This document shows positions 1 through 5,654 of a stretch of DNA of 5,654 bases, piece by piece; position 1 is the first letter of the stretch, and every line of letters begins with the position of its first letter. Location of the stretch: the NCBI GenBank assembly GCA_041301185.1, contig JBFYSV010000237.1, positions 1-5,654 on the forward strand. The letters run 5' to 3'. The DNA is from JAQBDA01 sp041301185. Lineage in GTDB: Bacteria > Chloroflexota > Anaerolineae > Anaerolineales > UBA4823. The notes beneath the pieces are model-generated. The model saw only the letters and a list, made by a program, of their open reading frames with translations, searched no databases and was not told the DNA's origin. A program made the translations under genes and the position numbers.

Positions 1-101
1 AGCGAACTGATGCGCAATTGAAAAACATCGATCGTTCGGAAATGGTGCGAATATACCAGCGCTACTACTCCGGTGAAATCGGTCCAGAACTTAGATGTCA
101 T

Positions 102-122
102 CCTTCAATAGATCGCAAAACA
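102..122 (+). repeat. IS left-end repeat L3 (outermost)
   Basis: This is the outermost and most diverged left copy; it reads CCTTCAATAGATCGCAAAAC. Against the outermost right copy (1644-1664) it matches 16 of 21 bases in inverted orientation. It and that right copy are the only two preceded, on their outer side, by TGT[C/G]AT, which is why they are taken as the true termini. It is probably a transposase-binding site. Confidence 0.7.
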
Positions 123-136
123 TCTAATCGCAAAAC
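112..136 (+). repeat. Short direct repeat ATCGCAAAAC, two copies 15 bp apart
   Basis: ATCGCAAAAC occurs at 112-121 and again at 127-136. The first copy is the inner half of L3; the second fills the gap between L3 and L2. It may be an extra half-site for the transposase or a small duplication within the left end. Confidence 0.55.
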
Positions 137-156
137 CTTCAACACATCGCTAAAAG
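136..156 (+). repeat. IS left-end repeat L2 (middle)
   Basis: The middle left copy reads CCTTCAACACATCGCTAAAA. It matches the middle right copy (1598-1618) at 19 of 21 bases in inverted orientation. Both middle copies share an ACATC/GATGT core next to a C/G that differs from the outer and inner copies (CACATC, seen as GATGTG on the right), so the copies appear to be paired by position. It starts 34 bp inside L3 and 37 bp before L1. Confidence 0.8.
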
Positions 157-172
157 TACCTTAATAACCGAA
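157..172 (+). repeat. Left copy of the conserved spacer between repeats L2 and L1
   Basis: This spacer reads TACCTTAATAACCGAA. Its reverse complement matches 1577-1592 (TTCGGTTAGTAAAGTG) at 13 of 16 bases, with the first 8 identical. It occupies the same slot on the two sides, between the inner and middle repeats, so the resemblance of the two ends is not limited to the repeat units. Confidence 0.65.
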
Positions 173-193
173 CCTTCAAGACATCGCTAAATC
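173..193 (+). repeat. IS left-end repeat L1 (innermost)
   Basis: The innermost left copy begins CCTTCAAGACATCGCTAAAT. All 21 bases match the outermost right copy (1644-1664) in inverted orientation; against its positional partner, the innermost right copy, 17 of 21 match. It ends about 54 bp before the transposase start, so transposase bound here could also affect transcription of its own gene. Confidence 0.85.
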
Positions 194-236
194 CGCAAAG
201 GGATATCATTCACCTACATTCGTCAGTAAGAAAAGC

Positions 237-242
237 AGGTGA
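237..242 (+). promoter_or_regulatory. Ribosome binding site that decides the transposase start
   Basis: AGGTGA lies 5 bases before the ATG at 248. An in-frame GTG at 239-241 would add three residues, but it falls inside this Shine-Dalgarno-like sequence and has no such site of its own at a proper distance. The ATG is therefore the better start. Confidence 0.6.
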
Positions 243-247
243 AGGCC

Positions 248-1570
248 ATGAGTGAAAATGAATATACCCTCCGGAAAACAGCCATCCATCTATTGCGCAG
301 CGGGAAGACACCCTGTGAAGTTGCCCAAGAACTGCATCGCTCCTTGTTTTGGGTCTACAAATGGCGAAAGCGTTTTTTCGAAAAACAAGATTGGGAAACG
401 CTTCGTGATCAATCTCGTATTCCCAAAAATCAGCCCCGGAAATTACCGTCTGAGGTTTTGCAAGCCGTTCGCCAAACGCGTAGTGAGCTGGAAGCAGAAG
501 CAGCAGAGCCGGGGAAGCTGGTCTACATCGATGCACAAGCCATTTCTGCCCGACTGCGAAAGAAAGGGATCGTTCCTGAGCCCAGCATCAGTAGTATCGA
601 GCGAGAACTGCGGGCCTCTCATCTCACCCGGTCTTACAAAACCAAGGAAGAAGAGGAAGTGGTCTATCCGCACATCCATCCGACGCAACCGTTGAAACTC
701 GTTCAGGTGGACATCGTCCCGCACTACTTGCCAGGCGGCCCGTGTGTCTCGTGCTTCAATGCGATTGATGTGGTATCACGCTACCCAACGGGCCAGCAAT
801 TTCTCAGCAAAGGCTCACGAGATGCGCTCAATTTCTTGATCCACGTTTGGCTAGAACTGGGCATTCCTGAATACACCCAGGTGGATAACGAATGTTGCTT
901 TAGCGGAGGCTTCACCCACCCAGGCGTGCTAGGCAAAGTGCTGCGCCTGGCTTTGGCCGTCGGAACGCAGTTGGTCTTTTCGCCCATCCGACACCCGGAG
1001 AGTAATGGTTTCATTGAGCGATTTCACCAGGATTATTCGAAAAACGTCTGGGATAAGATCGATCTGCCGGACCTGGAGACTGTCCAATCTTATTCCCCCG
1101 TTTTCTTCGAAGCCTATCGACACAGTGAGCATCATTCGGCTCTCCATGGCCATTGCCCGGCTGACTTACACCCAACTCTTGTGCAGTCCCCATTGCTCAC
1201 CGGCCTACGTGCATCGGATCGGCTTCCCCTGACCGCCGGGCAGGTGCATTTCATCCGGCGAGTAGACCAGAATCACCAGGTGATGATCCTGAACCTCGAT
1301 TGGGATGTCCCTACCGCCAAACCGGATCAAGGGGTTTGGGCTACGCTCGAGTTTACCAACCAGGGAGCAGCTCTGCGGATTTACGATGCAGCTCCAGATG
1401 TCAAACAGCGAACTTGCTTGGCTGAGCACGCTTTTCCGTTGAAAGAAGATGTCGTTCCTATGCCATCTCAGCTCGATCCATCGGCCAAGCCAGCCAATCT
1501 TTCTCTCTTCCGATCTGCCTTTGATCTGGCTGTAGATCGCCTTTTCAGCCTGGTTTCTGCGATGTCTTGA
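248..1570 (+). CDS. DDE (rve-fold) IS transposase, IS481-like
   Basis: The protein has 440 residues from the ATG at 248. Known role of the family: it binds the element's ends and carries out strand cutting and joining with two metal ions held by a DDE triad. Seen here: an N-terminal helix-turn-helix at about residues 8-45 (GKTPCEVAQELHRSLFWVYKW); a second, probably DNA-binding helical region at about 65-130; and an RNase H-like core at about 148-265 with candidate catalytic D155 (VQVDIV), D213 (QVDNE) and E257 in RHPESNGFIERFHQ. A small beta-rich domain follows at about 325-380 (LTAGQVHFIRRVDQN), as in Mu/TnsB-type and some IS481-like enzymes, then a tail of about 60 residues. D213 and E257 are 43 residues apart instead of the usual 35 or so, because of a glycine-rich stretch (FSGGFTHPGVLGKV). 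No frameshift or internal stop is seen, so it may be active. An IS1202-like assignment is possible. Confidence 0.88.
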   Translation: MSENEYTLRKTAIHLLRSGKTPCEVAQELHRSLFWVYKWRKRFFEKQDWETLRDQSRIPKNQPRKLPSEVLQAVRQTRSELEAEAAEPGKLVYIDAQAISARLRKKGIVPEPSISSIERELRASHLTRSYKTKEEEEVVYPHIHPTQPLKLVQVDIVPHYLPGGPCVSCFNAIDVVSRYPTGQQFLSKGSRDALNFLIHVWLELGIPEYTQVDNECCFSGGFTHPGVLGKVLRLALAVGTQLVFSPIRHPESNGFIERFHQDYSKNVWDKIDLPDLETVQSYSPVFFEAYRHSEHHSALHGHCPADLHPTLVQSPLLTGLRASDRLPLTAGQVHFIRRVDQNHQVMILNLDWDVPTAKPDQGVWATLEFTNQGAALRIYDAAPDVKQRTCLAEHAFPLKEDVVPMPSQLDPSAKPANLSLFRSAFDLAVDRLFSLVSAMS

Positions 1571-1573
1571 TGG
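1553..1573 (-). repeat. IS right-end repeat R1 (innermost), overlapping the transposase stop
   Basis: On the plus strand it reads TTTCTGCGATGTCTTGATGG, an imperfect inverted copy of the left repeats (17 of 21 against L1). It contains the final codons (V-S-A-M-S) and the TGA stop of the transposase gene. Its changes from the consensus lie mostly in the first third and at one base near the end. Confidence 0.65.
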
Positions 1574-1576
1574 TTA

Positions 1577-1592
1577 TTCGGTTAGTAAAGTG
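1577..1592 (-). repeat. Right copy of the conserved spacer between repeats R1 and R2
   Basis: TTCGGTTAGTAAAGTG is the inverted counterpart of 157-172 (13 of 16 bases) and lies in the equivalent position between inner and middle repeats. It may be a binding site for the transposase or a host protein, or simply a trace of common origin of the two ends. Confidence 0.6.
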
Positions 1593-1597
1593 CCCTA

Positions 1598-1618
1598 TTT
1601 TTAGCGATGTGATGAAGG
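1598..1618 (-). repeat. IS right-end repeat R2 (middle)
   Basis: The plus strand reads TTTTTAGCGATGTGATGAAG plus a final G. It is 19 of 21 identical to the middle left copy in inverted orientation. It starts 45 bp after R1 and 46 bp before R3, wider and more regular than the 37 and 34 bp on the left. Confidence 0.8.
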
Positions 1619-1629
1619 CTCATCGCATT
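1606..1629 (+). other. Possible RNA hairpin downstream of the transposase gene
   Basis: GATGTGATGA (1606-1615) can pair with TCATCGCATT (1620-1629) around an AGGC loop: ten consecutive pairs, two of them G-U on the plus-strand transcript. It is not followed by a run of U, so it is not a standard intrinsic terminator. It overlaps repeat R2 and may slow transcription leaving the IS toward the convergent ATPase gene, or be incidental. Confidence 0.35.
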
Positions 1630-1643
1630 AGCCGTCTTAAACT

Positions 1644-1664
1644 GATTTAGCGATGTCTTGAAGG
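1644..1664 (-). repeat. IS right-end repeat R3 (outermost)
   Basis: The plus strand reads GATTTAGCGATGTCTTGAAG plus a final G, a perfect 21-base inverted copy of L1. Outside it lies ATCACA, whose complement TGTGAT parallels the TGTCAT outside L3; this marks the right terminus near 1670. Confidence 0.85.
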
Positions 1665-1711
1665 ATCACACCTAAATATTAGAATTTTTACAGGGGTCGA
1701 TTTCTGGCTCT

Positions 1712-4495
1712 CTAATTGTAAACCAATCCCGTTTCTGCTCTTACAACGGCGGTGTCTTCGCCAAGACGACGCCTTCGAATCCACTTCTCGAATTCTACAA
1801 TAAGGTAACTGACCACACCTACAAGGAAAATCCTAATCCAGGCTTCGATGCCGATCGGTGCGCTGGCTAGCCAGGTGTTCATCATCGGGACATAGGTGTA
1901 TAAAAGCTGCAGAGCGATCATTGTCGCAATTCCGATCACCACCCAGCGATTCGAGAAGACGCCAATCTGGAACATGGACCGGGTTAGCGAGCGGCAATTT
2001 AACAGGTAGAAAATGGCGATCATAATCACTGCATTGACCGCAACTGTGCGGGCTTGGGCAAGGGTGGCGCCATTCGCCAGTTCGTATTCGAATAAGCCAA
2101 ACGCTCCGATCAGGATCAATGCCCCTACCAGAACGACACGCCAGATCAACTCCCCAGACAGGATAGCAGCATTCGGATTGCGCGGCTTTCTGTTCATTAT
2201 GCCTGGTTCACGCAGCTCCATCGCCAGGACAATCCCCAATACGCTTACCGAAACCATGTTGATCCATAAGATCTGGATCGGCAGGATGGGCAGCGCAACC
2301 CCTAATATGAGTGCAGCTAGCAAGATCAACCCTTCTCCAATATTGGTTGGCAGAGTCCAGGCAATGATCTTGGTCAGGTTATCGAACACGCCTCGCCCTT
2401 CCTCCACTGCAGCTTCAATCGTAGCAAAGTTATCGTCTGTCAAAACCATATCAGCTGCTTCTTTGGCAACATCTGTTCCGGTAATCCCCATCGCGACACC
2501 GATATCTGCCCTTTTTAATGCCGGACCATCATTAACGCCATCTCCTGTCATAGCAACAATGTGCCCCCGAGACTGGAGAGCCTCTACCAAGCGGAGTTTC
2601 TGCTCTGGCGATACTCTGGCAAAAACTGAGTATTGGTCAGCGCACTCAATTAATTCCTCATCGCTCAAACTCTCGATCTCTCTGCCTGTCAGAACGCAGT
2701 ATTCGCCTGACTGATGATCCTCGACGTTATACAAACCGATATGTCTGGCAATTGCCGCTGCGGTGAGGGCATGATCTCCCGTGATCATTTTGACCTGGAT
2801 GCCCGCATTCTGGCAAGTTCTTACTGCGGCAATCGCTTCCTGGCGAGGCGGATCGATCAAACCTTGCAATCCTAAAAATGTCAGCCCAGAGTTCAGAACA
2901 TCGTGGGTGATTTTATTGGTATCTGCCGGCAGCTCAATCCTGGCAAACGCCAGAACACGCAACCCTTCGGATGCCATATCCTCCACTTTTCTCAGAATTT
3001 CCCGCCTGGTAACCGAAATCGGTTCCCCGTCCATATCGATAGCATCCTGACTCCGTTCCAGGATCGCCTCTGCGGCTCCTTTCACATACACGATCGCCAG
3101 CATCCCGTCCCCCTGGTGGTGGAGTGTCGCCATATATTGGTGTTGGGACTCAAAGGGGATGGAATCAACCCGCGGGAATTGGGAATTGCATCCATCCACA
3201 CTCAAGCCTGCTTTACGGGCTGAGACGATCAGTGCTACTTCGGTAGGATCACCATGGGCTTCCCATTCACTCCCATTTTGAACCAGGGCGCTGTCGTTGC
3301 TCAACATCCCCGCTCTCAGAACTTCATGCAACCCGGATGGATGATGACCGGTGCTTAATCCAATCTGGCTCTCATCCTCACGCTCTTCCCGCTTAATCTC
3401 CCCTTCGGGTGAGTAGCCTGAACCGCTAACCTTGTAATGAGCACCTGGAACATAAATGCTCTGCACAGTCATTTGATTCTGCGTCAAAGTTCCAGTTTTA
3501 TCCGAACAGATGATTGTAGTGCTTCCCAGGGCTTCCACGGCGGGCAGCTTACGAATGATTGCTCTCCGGCGGGCCATACGCGAGACGCCAATTGCCAATG
3601 TAACGGTAAGCGCGGCTGGCAAACCCTCTGGAATCATTGCTACTGCCAGGGCAATCGTAGCCATTAAGGTATCTACGATTGACTCACCTCGCAAGACATT
3701 GATGGCAAATACCGCCGCCGCCAAACCCAGGATCAAAAACAGGATGATGCGACTAAATTCTGAGATCTTGCGGGTTAAGGGCGTAGCCAACTCTTCTGCA
3801 GTTGAGATCAGGTGTGAAATTCGCCCAACTTCGGTATTATCGCCAATCGCCGTGACGATACCTGTCCCCTGCCCGTACGTAACCAGGGTTGAAGCGTAAG
3901 CCATATTCTGGCGCTCTGCCAGGGAGGAATCCTTTGGCAGAGATTTTTCGGCATATTTTTCGACTGCCATCGATTCCCCAGTTAAGGATGCCTCAGCAAT
4001 CTGCAGATCACGGGAGCGTATCAGCCGCAAATCTGCAGGCACTTTATCCCCAGATTTAATGAGGACCAGGTCGCCAGGTACCAGCTGGGATGCCGTGATT
4101 CTCATTGATTTTCCTGCGCGCATAACACTTGCATCGGTGGTCATCGTATTTGCCAGCGCCTGGATCGCCTCTTCTGCCTTTGCCTCCTGGATATAACCGA
4201 TGATGGCATTGATTAACACCACCCCAAAGATAATCACGGCATCGACCACATCTTTCAAAACGGCTGTAATCAAGCTGGAGGCTAGCAGGATATAGATCAA
4301 CGGGTTGTTGAACTGATGCAGGAAACGCATCAGAGGGCTTTTCCCTTTGCGTGGCGTGAGCATGTTCGGGCCAAACCGCTCCTGGCGGTGCTGGATCTCG
4401 AATATATCTAACCCATTGTTTAGATTCGTCTCAAGTAGCTCGATAACCTCCTCAACCGGAAGGTGATGCCAATGCTTACCCAATAGCGTCTGCAT
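1712..4495 (-). CDS. P2-type cation-transporting ATPase (SERCA/PMR1-like, CtpF-type subgroup)
   Basis: This 927-residue protein is full length for the family: an ATP-driven cation pump of the cytoplasmic membrane. In order: a cation-ATPase N domain (about 5-75), M1-M2 (about 62-102), an actuator domain with TGES (172-175), M3-M4 with PEGLP (289-293), the phosphorylation site DKTGTLT (D332), a nucleotide-binding domain with DPTE (416-419), F448 and KGAAE (472-476), then MITGD (570-574), TGDGVND (650-656) and M5-M10 (about 706-902). By motif alignment to SERCA, E290 (M4), N718 and E721 (M5) and N746 (M6) are kept, but the M6 aspartate (SERCA D800) is V750 and the M8 glutamate (E908) is about A827. 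M6 reads WINMVSVSVLG, resembling what I recall of mycobacterial CtpF-like pumps. The transported ion is therefore uncertain: calcium is plausible, while sodium, potassium or others are not excluded. The start ATG has only a weak GGGA upstream, fitting translation within an operon with the protease gene 37 bp upstream. Confidence 0.93.
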   Translation of the reverse strand: MQTLLGKHWHHLPVEEVIELLETNLNNGLDIFEIQHRQERFGPNMLTPRKGKSPLMRFLHQFNNPLIYILLASSLITAVLKDVVDAVIIFGVVLINAIIGYIQEAKAEEAIQALANTMTTDASVMRAGKSMRITASQLVPGDLVLIKSGDKVPADLRLIRSRDLQIAEASLTGESMAVEKYAEKSLPKDSSLAERQNMAYASTLVTYGQGTGIVTAIGDNTEVGRISHLISTAEELATPLTRKISEFSRIILFLILGLAAAVFAINVLRGESIVDTLMATIALAVAMIPEGLPAALTVTLAIGVSRMARRRAIIRKLPAVEALGSTTIICSDKTGTLTQNQMTVQSIYVPGAHYKVSGSGYSPEGEIKREEREDESQIGLSTGHHPSGLHEVLRAGMLSNDSALVQNGSEWEAHGDPTEVALIVSARKAGLSVDGCNSQFPRVDSIPFESQHQYMATLHHQGDGMLAIVYVKGAAEAILERSQDAIDMDGEPISVTRREILRKVEDMASEGLRVLAFARIELPADTNKITHDVLNSGLTFLGLQGLIDPPRQEAIAAVRTCQNAGIQVKMITGDHALTAAAIARHIGLYNVEDHQSGEYCVLTGREIESLSDEELIECADQYSVFARVSPEQKLRLVEALQSRGHIVAMTGDGVNDGPALKRADIGVAMGITGTDVAKEAADMVLTDDNFATIEAAVEEGRGVFDNLTKIIAWTLPTNIGEGLILLAALILGVALPILPIQILWINMVSVSVLGIVLAMELREPGIMNRKPRNPNAAILSGELIWRVVLVGALILIGAFGLFEYELANGATLAQARTVAVNAVIMIAIFYLLNCRSLTRSMFQIGVFSNRWVVIGIATMIALQLLYTYVPMMNTWLASAPIGIEAWIRIFLVGVVSYLIVEFEKWIRRRRLGEDTAVVRAETGLVYN

Positions 4496-4532
4496 TCTTA
4501 ATGTCCCAATCTCACGTCTGATTCATATTTGT

Positions 4533-5648
4533 TTATATTCCTAATTCGGCGCGCGTTCGAAGATAATGCACAATCTGCTCCCGGGTGAGAACGCCCAGCA
4601 GTTCACCGTTCTCCACTACCGGAACCTGGGCGATATTTGCATTATCCATCGTCTGCATGGCATTCAGCAACTCAGTTTGTGGTTCGACCGTGACCAGGTT
4701 GTTGGCGGGAACCATGACTTGCTGGATCGTTGTAAAACGCCACTTTTGTTGTGGGATTTGGGAAATATCCCGCAAGGTCAGCATACCCTGCAATTTCCCA
4801 TTATCAGAGACAAAGAAACAGCGCTCCCCTCCGGTGAGAACACGTTCTTCAACAACCTGGCTGATGGGGGTCAGGCTGGGCACTCGAATGCAATCCTGCT
4901 CCATCACCTGGTTGACGCGGATCCCACGCAAGGATTGCTGCAGGTTTGTCTGCTGGTACGAGCTGGCTGCAGCATTCTGCAAAAACCAGCCAATAAATGC
5001 CAGCCACAGACCATTCAAAAATTGGCCTGTGAAAATGGAGTAGATACCCCATCCGATGAAACCAAATGCAACCAATTGGCCTGTGAAGGATGCCACCTGA
5101 CTGGCGCGTTGAAAATTCCCGGTAAAACGCCAGATGATCGATCGAAGCACACGACCGCCATCCAGCGGGAAACCAGGGATCATATTGAAGACCGCCAGGA
5201 TAAAGTTGATCCGCAACAAATACAAGCTCGGGGCGGCTAAGAGGGCAATCCCTTGATCCAGTAGATAGGTCAGACCAAATACCCCCGCTAAAGCCAGGCT
5301 GACAAGTGGTCCAGCGATGGCAATCCGGAATTCAGCTCCAGGAGAGCGCGGCTCCTGAGCGATCTGCGCGACACCCCCAAATATAAACAGGGTGATGCCC
5401 TTTACCGGTATCTGGTTGCGTAATGCAAACAGGGCATGCCCCAACTCATGGGCAAGCACAGAGACGAAAAACAAGAGGGTTGTGATCAACCCAAGAAATA
5501 CGTGGGTTAATACTGGGAACTGGGGGTATTCATTCGGAAAATACCCGGAAGAAAGCGACCATACTAACAAGCCGAAGATAATAAACCAGCTGGTATGCAC
5601 ACCGATCGGAATCCCCCAAATCCGCCCCAATTTAATACTCGCATCCAT
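4533..5648 (-). CDS. M50-family site-2 metalloprotease with two C-terminal CBS domains
   Basis: This 371-residue protein is an intramembrane zinc protease (site-2 protease, SpoIVFB/Rip-like group). The zinc site is HELGH at 67-71 within a membrane helix, with the third ligand D163 in NMIPGFPLDGGRV (155-167). About six hydrophobic segments cover residues 17-226, including GGVAQI (91-96) and AGPLVSLALA (112-121). The cytoplasmic tail carries two CBS domains, about 245-300 and 308-366, each ending in an LxGxLTxxxI-like strand (LQGMLTLRDI and LLGVLTREQI). CBS pairs commonly bind adenine nucleotides, so proteolysis may respond to energy state (inference). Family members cut membrane-bound regulators such as anti-sigma factors; no such substrate is encoded nearby. 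MDASIKLGRIWGIPIGVH is a typical N-terminus for the group, so the start is probably right, though only 6 bases upstream are visible and the ribosome site is outside the window. Confidence 0.92.
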   Translation of the reverse strand: MDASIKLGRIWGIPIGVHTSWFIIFGLLVWSLSSGYFPNEYPQFPVLTHVFLGLITTLLFFVSVLAHELGHALFALRNQIPVKGITLFIFGGVAQIAQEPRSPGAEFRIAIAGPLVSLALAGVFGLTYLLDQGIALLAAPSLYLLRINFILAVFNMIPGFPLDGGRVLRSIIWRFTGNFQRASQVASFTGQLVAFGFIGWGIYSIFTGQFLNGLWLAFIGWFLQNAAASSYQQTNLQQSLRGIRVNQVMEQDCIRVPSLTPISQVVEERVLTGGERCFFVSDNGKLQGMLTLRDISQIPQQKWRFTTIQQVMVPANNLVTVEPQTELLNAMQTMDNANIAQVPVVENGELLGVLTREQIVHYLRTRAELGI

Positions 5649-5654
5649 AAACTG

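Larger units (their letters stand above)
3..164 (+). pseudogene. 3' remnant of an unrecognised gene, probably cut by the insertion sequence
   Basis: The frame starting at base 3 is open from the window edge to a TAA at 162-164 (53 codons), while the other two plus frames stop almost at once. The first 31 residues look protein-like: charged and aromatic, with RIYQRYYSGEIGPEL near the end. About 95 is where the inferred IS begins, and from there the codons (RCHPSIDRKTSNRKTF and on) come from the IS terminal repeats, so the natural C-terminus has probably been replaced. I do not recognise the family. The 5' part lies outside the window. It could also be an intact gene whose natural end happens to fall here, or chance open sequence, since 31 codons is weak evidence. 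Confidence 0.4.
96..1670 (+). mobile_element. Single-gene DDE insertion sequence with triple-repeat ends
   Basis: One DDE transposase gene is enclosed by inverted terminal sequences. The outer ends read TGTCATCCTTCAA on the left and, in reverse complement, TGTGATCCTTCAAG on the right. Compared over 26 bases (91-116 against the complement of 1650-1675), 22 match. Inside each end lie two more copies of the repeat, so there are three inward-pointing copies per side. The TGT...ACA boundaries give an element of 1575 bp. The edges are inferred: similarity runs a few bases further out (TTAG/CTAA), and no target-site duplication directly abuts the ends. The transposase fits the IS481-like rve group; an IS1202-like group is an alternative. 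It lies between a probable plus-strand gene end and the 3' end of the minus-strand ATPase gene. Confidence 0.8.

Noticed and set aside
194..236. Transposase promoter with TATCAT as -10
   Set aside because: TATCAT is present near 204, but no -35-like hexamer is found at 16-18 bp; the nearest candidate, TTCAAG, is 23 bp away and part of repeat L1.
91..1675. CRISPR-like array made of the repeated 21-bp units
   Set aside because: The units are in opposite orientation on the two sides of a transposase gene, with diverged copies and uneven spacers that are themselves related. This fits transposon ends, not a CRISPR array.
91..1683. TTAGA at 91-95 and at 1679-1683 as a 5-bp target-site duplication
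   Set aside because: The left copy abuts the inferred element end, but the right copy is 8 bp beyond the inferred right end at 1670. Using it would make the right terminus end in AAATA with no inverted match to the left end. A five-base match is easily chance.
75..1704. GAAATCGGTCC (75-85) and GGGTCGATTTC (1694-1704) as an outer inverted repeat
   Set aside because: They match at 9 of 11 bases inverted, but lie at unequal distances from the two ends (10 and 23 bp) with no similarity in between. The left one also falls in apparent coding sequence. Probably chance.
1671..1711. Bidirectional terminator between the IS and the ATPase gene
   Set aside because: The 41-bp gap has short A/T runs but no GC-rich stem with a following T run on either strand.
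2013..2714. Long plus-strand open frame of 233 codons
   Set aside because: It is antisense to the ATPase gene, across the phosphorylation and membrane domains. It has low-complexity Ala/Ser/Ile/Thr composition and no recognisable motif; it is a shadow of the minus-strand gene.
4566..5240. Plus-strand open frame of 224 codons
   Set aside because: It is antisense to the CBS and membrane parts of the protease gene, which has clear conserved motifs. No family resemblance or good start context was seen.

Overview
The window holds a chromosomal two-gene membrane module on the minus strand and, beside it, a complete-looking insertion sequence (IS) on the plus strand. Base composition looks moderate by eye, near 50% GC. 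The style of the DDE transposase, the SERCA-like P2-type ATPase and the CBS-tailed site-2 protease suggest an environmental bacterium, perhaps Chloroflexota (Anaerolineae-like). That placement comes from family resemblance only and is tentative.

Layout. Positions 1-95 look like the 3' part of a plus-strand gene that I do not recognise; its frame runs into the IS and stops at 162-164. Positions about 96-1670 are the IS: one transposase gene of 440 codons between structured ends. Each end carries three copies of a roughly 21-bp repeat (consensus CCTTCAAGACATCGCTAAA, pointing inward), plus a conserved inverted spacer. The innermost right copy supplies the last codons and the stop of the transposase. 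Positions 1671-1711 are a 41-bp gap. Positions 1712-4495 (minus) encode a 927-residue P2-type cation-pumping ATPase. Positions 4533-5648 (minus) encode a 371-residue M50 site-2 protease with two C-terminal CBS domains. I saw no tRNA, rRNA, CRISPR array or riboswitch.

How the parts relate. The protease gene lies upstream of the ATPase gene on the same strand with 37 bp between them, so they probably form an operon of two membrane proteins. Whether they act together cannot be told from the sequence. The IS sits just past the 3' end of the ATPase gene, faces it convergently, and probably cut off or altered the end of the gene at 1-95.

Most notable points: the three-plus-three repeat architecture of the IS ends, which recalls multi-site transposase-binding ends; a widened spacing between the second and third catalytic residues of the transposase; and the loss in the ATPase of the M6 aspartate that is central to calcium binding in SERCA.
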